Positions 1 through 4,717 of a stretch of DNA of 6,039 bases are shown piece after piece. Origin of the DNA: an uncultured Pseudomonadota bacterium (GTDB taxonomy: Bacteria; Pseudomonadota; Gammaproteobacteria; Burkholderiales; SG8-39); the NCBI GenBank assembly GCA_903864555.1, contig CAIPGJ010000301.1, positions 1 to 6,039 on the forward strand. The letters run 5' to 3'. A program made the position numbers and the translations under genes. Under the pieces are notes generated by a model that ran no database searches, was not told where the DNA came from, and saw nothing but the letters and a program-made list of their open reading frames with translations. Position 1 is the first letter of the stretch. Each line of letters begins with the position of its first letter.

Positions 1-49
1 GATCCTCGATTCGAGACTGGATCAGTGTTTCCTTAAGTCTACGACCCAT
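1..49 (-). CDS. Possible 5' end of a divergent gene, cut by the window edge
   Basis: Reading the minus strand from an ATG at 49-47 gives 16 open codons (MGRRLKETLIQSRIED) that run off the left edge. A purine-rich AGGCAGG stretch sits just upstream of this ATG at a plausible ribosome-binding distance. The gene would be divergent from the DUF4279-like gene, with about 65 bases between the two starts. Sixteen codons are too few to recognise a family, and an open frame this short arises easily by chance, so this is only a possibility. Confidence 0.25.
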   Translation of the reverse strand, partial: MGRRLKETLIQSRIED

Positions 50-114
50 GCTGCCTGCCTGATAGACTCGCCGGCCGCATGGCAATCTGCCTCACCCTGC
101 CTACAGGAACCACC

Positions 115-510
115 ATGATCTTCATGCTGCTCAAGACCGGCGGCCTCGACTACATCCCCGAGAACGTCCTCAATGACTGGGGCCTGGAACCTTCACGTTC
201 CTGGCAGGCAGGCGAAGAGGGCCCGGCCGGCACGCCCTACCCCGATTGCGGCTTCAACCTCACCCTGCCCAACCATGAGTCGGCAGCCGATGCCATCGCC
301 TGGCTGGAGGACTACCTGGAGGACCGCCCCGAGATGTTCCATGAACTGCTCAGCCTGGGCGCAGTGATGGAACTGCATGTGGGCACCTCGCTGGCCGCAG
401 ACGAAACCGTGGCACAGCCGCTGACCTTCCCCCGCTCGGTGCTGGCGACATTAGCCGCCTGCGAGGTGGAACTGAGCGTCATCGCCTTTCGCAGCGACGG
501 GGAAAACTGA
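115..510 (+). CDS. Small DUF4279-like protein of unknown function
   Basis: This encodes a 131-residue soluble protein with no signal peptide or membrane segment. The ATG at 115 is preferred over an in-frame ATG at 79 because AGGA at 105-108 lies six bases before it; the earlier start adds 12 residues and has no convincing ribosome-binding site. The pattern fits the DUF4279 family as I remember it: an N-terminal beta strand, a 'GLEPSRSWQAGE' segment (residues 23-34) matching that family's 'lep-trs-w-kGe' signature, a helical middle rich in acidic residues (about 56-80), then alternating strands ending in 'VELSVIAF' (118-125). The function of the family is not established. There is no clear operon partner: the next gene is 187 bases away behind an AT-rich regulatory-looking gap. 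That a protein is made is fairly sure; the family call is moderate and rests on pattern memory. Confidence 0.65.
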   Translation: MIFMLLKTGGLDYIPENVLNDWGLEPSRSWQAGEEGPAGTPYPDCGFNLTLPNHESAADAIAWLEDYLEDRPEMFHELLSLGAVMELHVGTSLAADETVAQPLTFPRSVLATLAACEVELSVIAFRSDGEN

Positions 511-531
511 ACACCCCGGAGGCCTGCAATT

Positions 532-549
532 TGTCGCTGGATAGCGACA
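532..549. promoter_or_regulatory. Palindrome 1, TGTCGCT-GGAT-AGCGACA
   Basis: This is a perfect 7-bp inverted repeat around a 4-base centre, 22 bases after the stop of the DUF4279-like gene. It is followed by TTTTCTT (550-556), so taken alone it could be a weak intrinsic terminator for that gene. The nearly identical second copy at 576-593 argues instead for a repeated protein-binding site. The outer pattern TGT-N12-ACA is compatible with dimeric helix-turn-helix regulators, but I cannot name one. Confidence 0.5.
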
Positions 550-575
550 TTTTCTTGCGGTACAAAATGGCAAAA

Positions 576-593
576 TGTCGTTGAAAAACGACA
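576..593. promoter_or_regulatory. Palindrome 2, TGTCGTT-GAAA-AACGACA
   Basis: This is a second perfect 7-bp inverted repeat with a 4-base centre. It differs from palindrome 1 by a single symmetric change in each arm (C to T, G to A). The two centres are 44 bp apart, close to four helical turns, so a regulator could bind both sites on one face of the DNA. A TATATT at 597-602 resembles a -10 box. If it is used, this palindrome overlaps the -35 position, where no good hexamer is seen, which would fit activator-dependent or repressible expression of the repeat protein at 698. If transcribed, it would form a hairpin with a GAAA tetraloop. Confidence 0.5.
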
Positions 594-697
594 ACTTATA
601 TTTAAAAAAAATGTCAACGATCGTATCAACCCATCGTTAATGGAAGCAGGTCTGGAAGAAACAGGCCACCCCTGCAAATCACACTGAAAGGTTGATC

Positions 698-988
698 ATG
701 AACAAAATCATCGCAATCCTGGTTGCTGGTCTTTTCTCCGCTGCTGCAGTTGCCCAGACCCCCGCGCCCGCCGCTGCTCCGAAGGCTGACACGAAGGCTG
801 CCGCACCTGCTCCGAAGGCTGAAGCCAAGGCCGACGCAAAGGCTGCTGCTCCCAAGGCCGACGCAAAGGCTGCCGCTCCCAAGGCCGACGCAAAAGCTGC
901 CGCTCCCAAGGCCGACGCAAAGGCTGCCGCTCCCAAGGCTGACGCAAAGGCTGCCGCTCCTGCCCCCAAGGCTGATGCCAAGAAGTAA
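698..988 (+). CDS. Small exported Ala/Lys/Pro/Asp-rich repeat protein
   Basis: This encodes 96 residues. Residues 1-19 form a classical Sec signal peptide: MNK, a hydrophobic core, then AVA with probable cleavage before Q20. The mature part is about 77 residues of low complexity built from AAAPKADAK units: four exact copies at residues 49-84, flanked by longer AAAPAPKA-type variants on both sides, ending in KADAKK. There is no cysteine or aromatic residue after the signal, so the mature protein is probably disordered, soluble and periplasmic. ATG 698 is chosen because AAAGG (687-691) lies six bases upstream; a TTG at 692 is in frame but less likely. The composition recalls Asr-type acid-shock proteins and histone H1-like tails, but this is similarity of composition, not demonstrated homology. 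It is monocistronic, with a palindrome-bearing leader upstream and a strong terminator downstream. Function unknown. Confidence 0.8.
   Translation: MNKIIAILVAGLFSAAAVAQTPAPAAAPKADTKAAAPAPKAEAKADAKAAAPKADAKAAAPKADAKAAAPKADAKAAAPKADAKAAAPAPKADAKK
842..949 (+). repeat. 27-bp in-frame tandem repeat, four units
   Basis: Four contiguous 27-bp units start at 842, 869, 896 and 923. Each encodes AAAPKADAK, and they differ from one another by only a few synonymous bases. Degenerate units lie before (about 797-841) and after (950-985). The unit length is a multiple of three, so gain or loss of units by slippage would change protein length without breaking the frame. The repeat also keeps several other frames open, which produces spurious overlapping reading frames on both strands. 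Confidence 0.9.
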
Positions 989-998
989 TAGCGTTAAA

Positions 999-1067
999 GA
1001 CCGGACGGTATCGCCGGCCGGTCGCGAAGCAGCAGGGAGCACGAGGGCTGTTGTCCCTCGGGCTCCC
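999..1067 (+). other. Two stem-loops in the 3' untranslated region of the repeat gene
   Basis: Hairpin one pairs GACCGG (999-1004) with CCGGTC (1018-1023), continues with CGG/CCG after an A-G mismatch, and closes on TATCG. Hairpin two pairs GGGAGC (1035-1040) with GCTCCC (1062-1067), has one A-G mismatch, then pairs CGAGGG (1042-1047) with CCCTCG (1055-1060) around a 7-base loop. Both stand directly before the terminator at 1072. They may stabilise the mRNA 3' end or be part of a 3'UTR-derived small RNA; the sequence alone does not decide. Confidence 0.55.
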
Positions 1068-1071
1068 TCGG

Positions 1072-1100
1072 AAAAAAGCCAGGTTCGCCTGGCTTTTTTT
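1072..1100 (+). terminator. Strong bidirectional Rho-independent terminator
   Basis: Six A's, GCCAGG (1078-1083), a TTCG tetraloop (1084-1087), CCTGGC (1088-1093) and seven T's (1094-1100) form a 12-bp stem counting the A-T pairs. The A-tract on the other side makes it usable in both directions. It ends the repeat-protein transcript about 85 bases after the stop codon and separates it from the downstream cupin gene set. Confidence 0.93.
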
Positions 1101-1153
1101 CGTTCGTTTTCGGTCTGCTGCGCGCTTATCCGCTGCCGGTTTGACCTGGCGCA

Positions 1154-1183
1154 TTGACAAGCCCTCCCCGCCCGCTTGATGAT
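1154..1183 (+). promoter_or_regulatory. Candidate sigma-70 promoter for the cupin gene set
   Basis: A perfect -35 hexamer TTGACA (1154-1159) is followed after 18 bases by GATGAT (1178-1183), a 4-of-6 match to TATAAT. It lies just after the terminator and before the first cupin gene, a sensible place for the promoter of this gene set. It would give an untranslated leader of roughly 165 bases. An 8-of-8 inverted pair TGTC-N6-GACA (1203-1216) follows shortly downstream and could be an operator. The -10 match is weak and the sequence is GC-rich, so this is tentative. Confidence 0.35.
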
Positions 1184-1354
1184 TTCAGCGCTTTTCCAGC
1201 GTTGTCATCATCGACAGCAGCATGCCCGGACAAGGCGACAGCAGCCTATCGATCGCCCGGTCAGCAGGCCTGGTTTTTCCGCCGGATGCGCGGCACGCAC
1301 CCCGCGGGATGACCACCGGCCATGCCGTTGTCCTTCACCCTCAGGAGGACACCC

Positions 1355-2188
1355 ATGATCTGTTACAGCACCCCCGAGGCAGCCCAAGCCTCCCGCACCG
1401 AACGCTCCTTGTCCGGCGGCGGCATCACCTACCGCACCGAATACGTCCCGCCGAAGTTTCCACAAGCTGGCGGTGAATCCTTTCCGGTGCCGCAGGCCTT
1501 CAGCATCGAGCAGACGCCGGGGGCCACCTCGCTGCCGCACTTCCACGATGAAGACCAGTTCCAGGTCATTCCCTGCGGCAACGGCACCCTGGGCAAACAC
1601 CCGGTGGCCGGCGTGAGTGTGCACTACACCAACCGCCAGACCGGCTACGGCCCCATCATCGCGGGCGAGCACGGCATGACCTTCTTCACGCTTCGGCAGA
1701 TCGCCACGCGCGGCATCTGGTATCTGGGCGATGAAGGCGTGCGACCGGAGCGCGCCGCCCCCAAACGCCAGGAAACCGCCGGCCCCATCCCGCTCAGACA
1801 AGCCGACGCACTGAAGTCGCTCACGGCATCCGAAGTCACCGAAGTATTCAAGCCGCATGCCGACGGACTGGCCTGCTGGGTGGTCAGCGTGCCTGCCGGC
1901 GCCAGCGTCGCCTCGCCCGTGCATCCGCAGGGCACCGGCCGCTACCTCATGGTCATCAACGGCAGCATGCTGCTCGATGGCCACGAGCTCACGCCCTTCT
2001 GCCCGGTGTTCGTCTCCCACGATGAAGCGGCGTTCCGGCTCACCGCCGGCGCGGGCGGCCTGGAAGTGCTGGTCATGCAGTACCCGGGGGGGCAGCGCGT
2101 GCTGGAACGCAAATGCCTGCCCCTGTCGCAACAGGGGCCGCTGTCGCGAGGCCAGGTGGCCAAAGGCCTGGACAAGCACACCGGCTGA
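1355..2188 (+). CDS. Bicupin protein, first tandem copy
   Basis: This encodes 277 residues, cytoplasmic (no signal peptide). The start at 1355 is set by AGGAGG at 1343-1348, six bases upstream; an in-frame ATG at 1322 lacks such a site. The N-terminal cupin shows motif 1 as G56-x5-H62-F-H64-x3-Q68-x6-G75, within PHFHDEDQFQVI. The usual metal-binding Glu at the 68 position is Gln, although E66 is nearby. A segment like motif 2 follows around YGPIIAGEH (98-106). The C-terminal half (about 176-245) is a second cupin-like barrel with VHPQGTGRY (189-197) and E211 but no HxH, so it has probably lost its metal. Length and layout resemble bicupin dioxygenase or isomerase-type enzymes. No substrate can be assigned. 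It is the first of five same-strand genes and has a paralogue immediately downstream. The cupin call is firm; the enzymatic activity is inference. Confidence 0.85.
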   Translation: MICYSTPEAAQASRTERSLSGGGITYRTEYVPPKFPQAGGESFPVPQAFSIEQTPGATSLPHFHDEDQFQVIPCGNGTLGKHPVAGVSVHYTNRQTGYGPIIAGEHGMTFFTLRQIATRGIWYLGDEGVRPERAAPKRQETAGPIPLRQADALKSLTASEVTEVFKPHADGLACWVVSVPAGASVASPVHPQGTGRYLMVINGSMLLDGHELTPFCPVFVSHDEAAFRLTAGAGGLEVLVMQYPGGQRVLERKCLPLSQQGPLSRGQVAKGLDKHTG

Positions 2189-2210
2189 GCTTTGCTTGCT
2201 GCATAGCCCT

Positions 2211-2249
2211 GGGGCCGGATCGCTGTCACGCAAGGGACGGACCGGCCCC
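2211..2249 (+). other. Intercistronic hairpin between the two cupin genes
   Basis: GGGGCCGG (2211-2218) pairs perfectly with CCGGCCCC (2242-2249) across a 23-base loop, 22 bases after the first cupin stop. There is no U-tract, so it is not a standard intrinsic terminator. It may stabilise or partially attenuate the transcript. The rest of the 198-base gap shows no gene, only the Shine-Dalgarno of the next one. Confidence 0.4.
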
Positions 2250-2386
2250 TTGCTCCCGGCCGGTACTGCCGCGAAAGACACCGGAGGTTCTGTGACAAAC
2301 TGGGGCTTGCCCGTGGCGGCACACAGAACAGCTCACGGCACACCGTATTCCGGTACACCAGTCCACATTGGCAAGGAGGACAGCAC

Positions 2387-3211
2387 ATGATCAGCTTCAC
2401 CCATCCCGACAAGGCTCGTGCCACGCGCGTGGCAGGCACCATCTCCGGCGGCGGCGGCACCTTCCGCACCGATTACGTCCCGCCGAAGTTCCCGCAGGCG
2501 GGCGAAGAAGCCTTTCCCGTGCCGCAGGCCTTCAGCATCGAGCAAAGCCCCGGCTCCACGTCGCTGCCGCACTTCCATGACGAAGACCAGTTCCAGGTCA
2601 TCCCCCAGGGTGCGGGCACGCTGGGACGCCATGCAGTCGGCGCCATCAGCATCCACTACACCAACCGCCAGACCGCCTACGGCCCCATCGTCGCCGGCGA
2701 ACAGGGGCTGACCTACTTCACCCTGCGCCAGATCGCCACCAAGGGCATCTGGTACCTGGGCGAAGGCGCCAAGCCCGAACGTGAAGCGGTGAAGCGCCAG
2801 GAAACCGCCGGTCCCATCCCGGTGAAAGCGGCAGCCGAACTGCAAGCGCTCAAGGCCGTGGAGACCGAGGCCGTCATCGAGCCGCAGGCCGACGGACTGG
2901 CCGCCTGGGTGGTGCGCGTGCCGGCCGGCATGACGGTCGCTGCGCCGGTGCATCCGCAAGGCACGGGGCGCTACCTCATCGTCATGAGTGGCACGCTGCT
3001 GATGCAGGGCGAGGAACTGCCGTCCTTCACCCCGGTGTTCGTCTCGCATGACGAGAAGGACGTCACACTCACCGCCGGCGCAGGCGGCGTGGAAGTGCTG
3101 GTGCTGCAATACCCGGGCGGCCAGCGCGTGATCGAGCGCAAGTGCAAGCCGCTCAGTGCCCAGGGGCCGAAAGCCAAACACGGCCCGCAGCAGGCGCCGG
3201 CGCAGCCCTGA
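2387..3211 (+). CDS. Bicupin protein, second tandem copy
   Basis: This encodes 274 residues without a signal peptide. AGGAGG at 2374-2379 lies seven bases before the ATG. By hand alignment it is about 70% identical to the upstream copy over about 261 residues, with a single one-residue gap near position 126. The same motif-1 variant is present (H62, H64 and Q68 in place of the usual Glu), as is the same second-barrel segment (H189, PQGTGRY). The two copies differ mainly in the first 20 residues, at about 147-168, and at the extreme C-terminus, where this copy ends in a Lys/Gln/Pro/Ala-rich tail. The first copy's Cys74, Cys174 and Cys216 are Gln, Ala and Thr here. Start-to-start distance is 1032 bases. 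The pair could form hetero-oligomers or act on related substrates; both are inference. Confidence 0.85.
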   Translation: MISFTHPDKARATRVAGTISGGGGTFRTDYVPPKFPQAGEEAFPVPQAFSIEQSPGSTSLPHFHDEDQFQVIPQGAGTLGRHAVGAISIHYTNRQTAYGPIVAGEQGLTYFTLRQIATKGIWYLGEGAKPEREAVKRQETAGPIPVKAAAELQALKAVETEAVIEPQADGLAAWVVRVPAGMTVAAPVHPQGTGRYLIVMSGTLLMQGEELPSFTPVFVSHDEKDVTLTAGAGGVEVLVLQYPGGQRVIERKCKPLSAQGPKAKHGPQQAPAQP

Positions 3212-3222
3212 TCCGGGAAGCA

Positions 3223-3280
3223 CTCACCCCGGGCAACCCTTTGACATGCCCGGGTGAGCCTGTCCCCGGCAAGCGCCGGG
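3223..3280 (+). other. Double hairpin between cupin 2 and the first CMD gene
   Basis: The first hairpin pairs CTCACCCCGGGCA (3223-3235) with TGCCCGGGTGAG (3247-3258) with one bulged C, giving a 12-bp stem and an 11-base loop. The second pairs CCCGGC (3265-3270) with GCCGGG (3275-3280) around AAGC. No U-tract follows either. They probably shape mRNA stability or termination efficiency in the 160-base gap. The TTGACA at 3241-3246 sits in the first loop and has no matching -10, so it is not taken as a promoter. Confidence 0.5.
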
Positions 3281-3371
3281 CATGCGACGGCAATCGAGCC
3301 ACAGGATGGCATCCAGGACCGCCTGTCATCAGACAAGCCTCTCAACAACAGCACCAACGCAGGAGCACGCC

Positions 3372-3911
3372 ATGGCCCGCCTGCCATACCTGAACCGGGA
3401 TGATCTGCCGGCCGAGTACAGTGACTACTTCGAAAGCCTGCGCACGCCCGAAGGGCAGATGATGAACATCCATCGCATGATGGCCCATCGCCCCAGCCTG
3501 CTGCAGGCCCGCGTCAACCTGTCGCGGACCATCAACCGCAAGGCGCCGACGCTGCCGGCACGTTACCGCGAGCTGGCGCAACTCACCGTCGGCCGGGTCA
3601 CCGCTGGCACCTACGAGTTCCACCACCACATTTCGCGCGGCCAGAAAGCCGGGCTGACGCCGGAACACATCATGGCCCTGCCGGTGTGGGAAAGACACCC
3701 GATCTACACCAGCGAAGAGCGGGCGGTGATGCGCTACGCGGAGGAGATGACGCGCGACATCCGCGTCATCGATGCCACCTTCGACGCCTTGCGCACATTC
3801 CTGTCACCCGCCCAGATCGTGGAGCTGACCCTGGTGGTGGCGCATTACAACTCCACCGTGCACTTTCTCGAAGCGCTGCAGGTCGGGCTGCACGAGGACG
3901 GCGGCGAGTAA
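3372..3911 (+). CDS. Carboxymuconolactone decarboxylase-like (AhpD fold) protein 1
   Basis: This encodes 179 residues, all-helical and cytoplasmic. AGGAG at 3361-3365, six bases upstream, fixes the start at 3372 and not at an in-frame ATG 90 bases earlier. The family core is 'YRELAQLTVGRVTAGTYEF' (65-83), followed by HHH (84-86) and 'KAGLTPEHI' (92-100), typical of CMD domains. The conserved pair E82-x3-H86 is present. The CxxC of AhpD peroxidases is absent, so a thiol peroxidase role is unlikely. A second helical part (113-175) carries 'PAQIVELTLVVAHYN'. Proteins of this kind occur in aromatic and lactone catabolism, but many are uncharacterised, so the reaction cannot be named. It follows the cupin genes on the same strand and has a diverged paralogue downstream. 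Confidence 0.85.
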   Translation: MARLPYLNRDDLPAEYSDYFESLRTPEGQMMNIHRMMAHRPSLLQARVNLSRTINRKAPTLPARYRELAQLTVGRVTAGTYEFHHHISRGQKAGLTPEHIMALPVWERHPIYTSEERAVMRYAEEMTRDIRVIDATFDALRTFLSPAQIVELTLVVAHYNSTVHFLEALQVGLHEDGGE

Positions 3912-3927
3912 TCAGACAGTTGTTGAA

Positions 3928-3949
3928 TAAGGGGGACACGCCCCCCCTT
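3928..3949 (+). other. G/C-tract hairpin after the first CMD gene
   Basis: TAAGGGGG (3928-3935) pairs perfectly with CCCCCTTA (3942-3949) around a 6-base loop, 17 bases after the stop codon, and a second C5 tract follows (3950-3954). The only following U's are sparse, so it is not a normal intrinsic terminator. Just upstream, TGTTGAATAA (3921-3930) resembles the end of the inverted-repeat element that starts at 3965, so this hairpin may be part of the same mobile-element scar. Confidence 0.4.
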
Positions 3950-3964
3950 ACCCCCGACTCTTGG

Positions 3965-4044
3965 GGCTGTTGCAAAACGCTTCCCTCCGAACATGCTTCT
4001 ATGAAAAGAGCACAAGTGGCTTCGGGAATCGTTTTTCAACAGCC
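3965..4044. mobile_element. 80-bp inverted-repeat element (MITE-like or IS remnant)
   Basis: The left arm (3965-3985, beginning GGCTGTTGCAAAACG) and the right arm (4024-4044, ending CGTTTTTCAACAGCC) are inverted copies matching at 19 of 21 positions. The 38-base interior has no coding potential. The terminal GGCTGTTG(C/A)AAA resembles the ends of several insertion-sequence families (IS6- and IS5/IS1182-like ends contain CTGTTGCAAA), known from memory only. No clear target-site duplication flanks it: 'TTGG' on the left and 'AGGC' on the right do not match. It sits wholly between two genes and ends 25 bases before the second CMD start. As RNA it would form a long stem-loop. Alternatives are a regulatory hairpin or a decayed IS. 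Confidence 0.5.
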
Positions 4045-4068
4045 AGGCAAGCTTCCGGAAGGAACGCC

Positions 4069-4626
4069 ATGTCACGTATCACATTGCCCGAGCCCGATAC
4101 CATGTTCCCGGAGCAGCGCCGCGTCTACGACCGGTTGATTGCATCACGCGGGCATATCTTCGGGCCGTTTCGCGCTGCCCTGGTACGGCCGGAAATCGCC
4201 GAGCGCATGCAGCAGATGGGCCTGCTCTACAAGGAAGGCGCCGCCATTTCGCCCAGGCAGCGCCAGTTGCTGGTGCTGATCACGGCGCGCTTCTGGAACG
4301 CCAAGCCGGAGTGGTGGAACCACGTCGGACGCAGCCTGAAGGCCGGCATCAGCGAGGCGGTGATACGCGCCATCCGCGACCGGCACCGCCCCGCATTCGC
4401 GCACGAGGATGAAGCGGCGGTGTACGACTTCGTCACCGAGCTCTACGAGCAACGCCGGGTTTCGCAGGCCACGCATGATCGCGTCGTAGCCCTGGTGGGC
4501 CAGGTGGGCGCGGTGGAACTGAGCACCGCGGCAGGCTACTTCAGCATGGCGGCCTTCATGCTCAATGCCCACGACATCGGCATCCCGGTGGTGACCATTT
4601 CCGAGCTGGAGACTCTGCCAGACTAG
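4069..4626 (+). CDS. Carboxymuconolactone decarboxylase-like (AhpD fold) protein 2
   Basis: This encodes 185 residues, helical and cytoplasmic. The start at 4069 is supported by AAGGA (4059-4063), five bases upstream. The longer in-frame start at 3961 would translate through the inverted-repeat element and is rejected. The CMD core is 'SPRQRQLLVLITARFWNAK' (61-79), then E81-WWN-H85 and 'KAGISEAVI' (91-99). The ExxxH pair matches protein 1, and again there is no CxxC. A 'VGAVELSTAAGYFSMAAFML' helix (146-165) is typical of the family's C-terminal part. Similarity to protein 1 is limited to family level, so this is an old paralogue pair unlike the close cupin pair. A 10-bp palindrome CTTCCGGAAG (4052-4061) overlaps the ribosome-binding site and could modulate initiation. 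Reaction unknown; a role in ring or lactone breakdown is inference from family and neighbours. Confidence 0.85.
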   Translation: MSRITLPEPDTMFPEQRRVYDRLIASRGHIFGPFRAALVRPEIAERMQQMGLLYKEGAAISPRQRQLLVLITARFWNAKPEWWNHVGRSLKAGISEAVIRAIRDRHRPAFAHEDEAAVYDFVTELYEQRRVSQATHDRVVALVGQVGAVELSTAAGYFSMAAFMLNAHDIGIPVVTISELETLPD

Positions 4627-4717
4627 GTACAGGAACAGCAGGACACATCCGCACCAATCGAGAATCCGTCCGCACTGCACTCAACCAGCGCGGATCAAGC
4701 CAACCGGGGAGCACAGC

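Larger units (their letters stand above)
1355..3169 (+). repeat. Tandem gene duplication of the bicupin gene
   Basis: Two homologous segments lie head to tail with a 1032-base offset that stays in register over the whole N-terminal third. One run of 26 identical bases occurs at 1487-1512 and 2519-2544, and another shared run covers the YTNRQT codons. The intergenic sequences before the two copies do not look alike beyond the ribosome-binding site. The duplication therefore either involved mainly the coding part or is old enough for its flanks to have diverged. Confidence 0.8.

Noticed and set aside
612..638. Third regulatory palindrome (TGTCAAC... and AACGAT-N11-ATCGTT)
   Set aside because: The half-site is degenerate and the arms are short and widely spaced; it does not match the two clear palindromes.
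655..690. Sigma-54 promoter (GG-N10-GC) before the repeat gene
   Set aside because: The nearest GG and GC pair (GGCCACCCCTGC) is spaced by eight bases, not ten.
842..949. Possible CRISPR array
   Set aside because: The 27-bp units are contiguous, with no spacers, and are translated in frame as AAAPKADAK.
626..1160. Several overlapping frames on both strands across the repeat protein gene
   Set aside because: A 27-bp repeat without stops keeps all frames open. Only the frame starting at 698 has a Shine-Dalgarno sequence and a signal peptide.
1208..2281. Long minus-strand open frame (357 codons) opposite the first cupin gene, with a similar one (2333-3223, 296 codons) opposite the second
   Set aside because: Both are antisense shadows of GC-rich coding sequence in the same relative frame. 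Their similarity to each other follows from the duplication of the sense genes, they lack ribosome-binding sites, and the sense frames encode clear cupins.
3241..3246. Perfect TTGACA as a -35 box before the first CMD gene
   Set aside because: No acceptable -10 hexamer lies 16-18 bases downstream (the region is CCCCGG-rich), and it sits in a hairpin loop.
3961..4068. N-terminal extension of the second CMD protein by 36 residues
   Set aside because: It would translate through the inverted-repeat element and lacks a ribosome-binding site, whereas AAGGA precedes the ATG at 4069.
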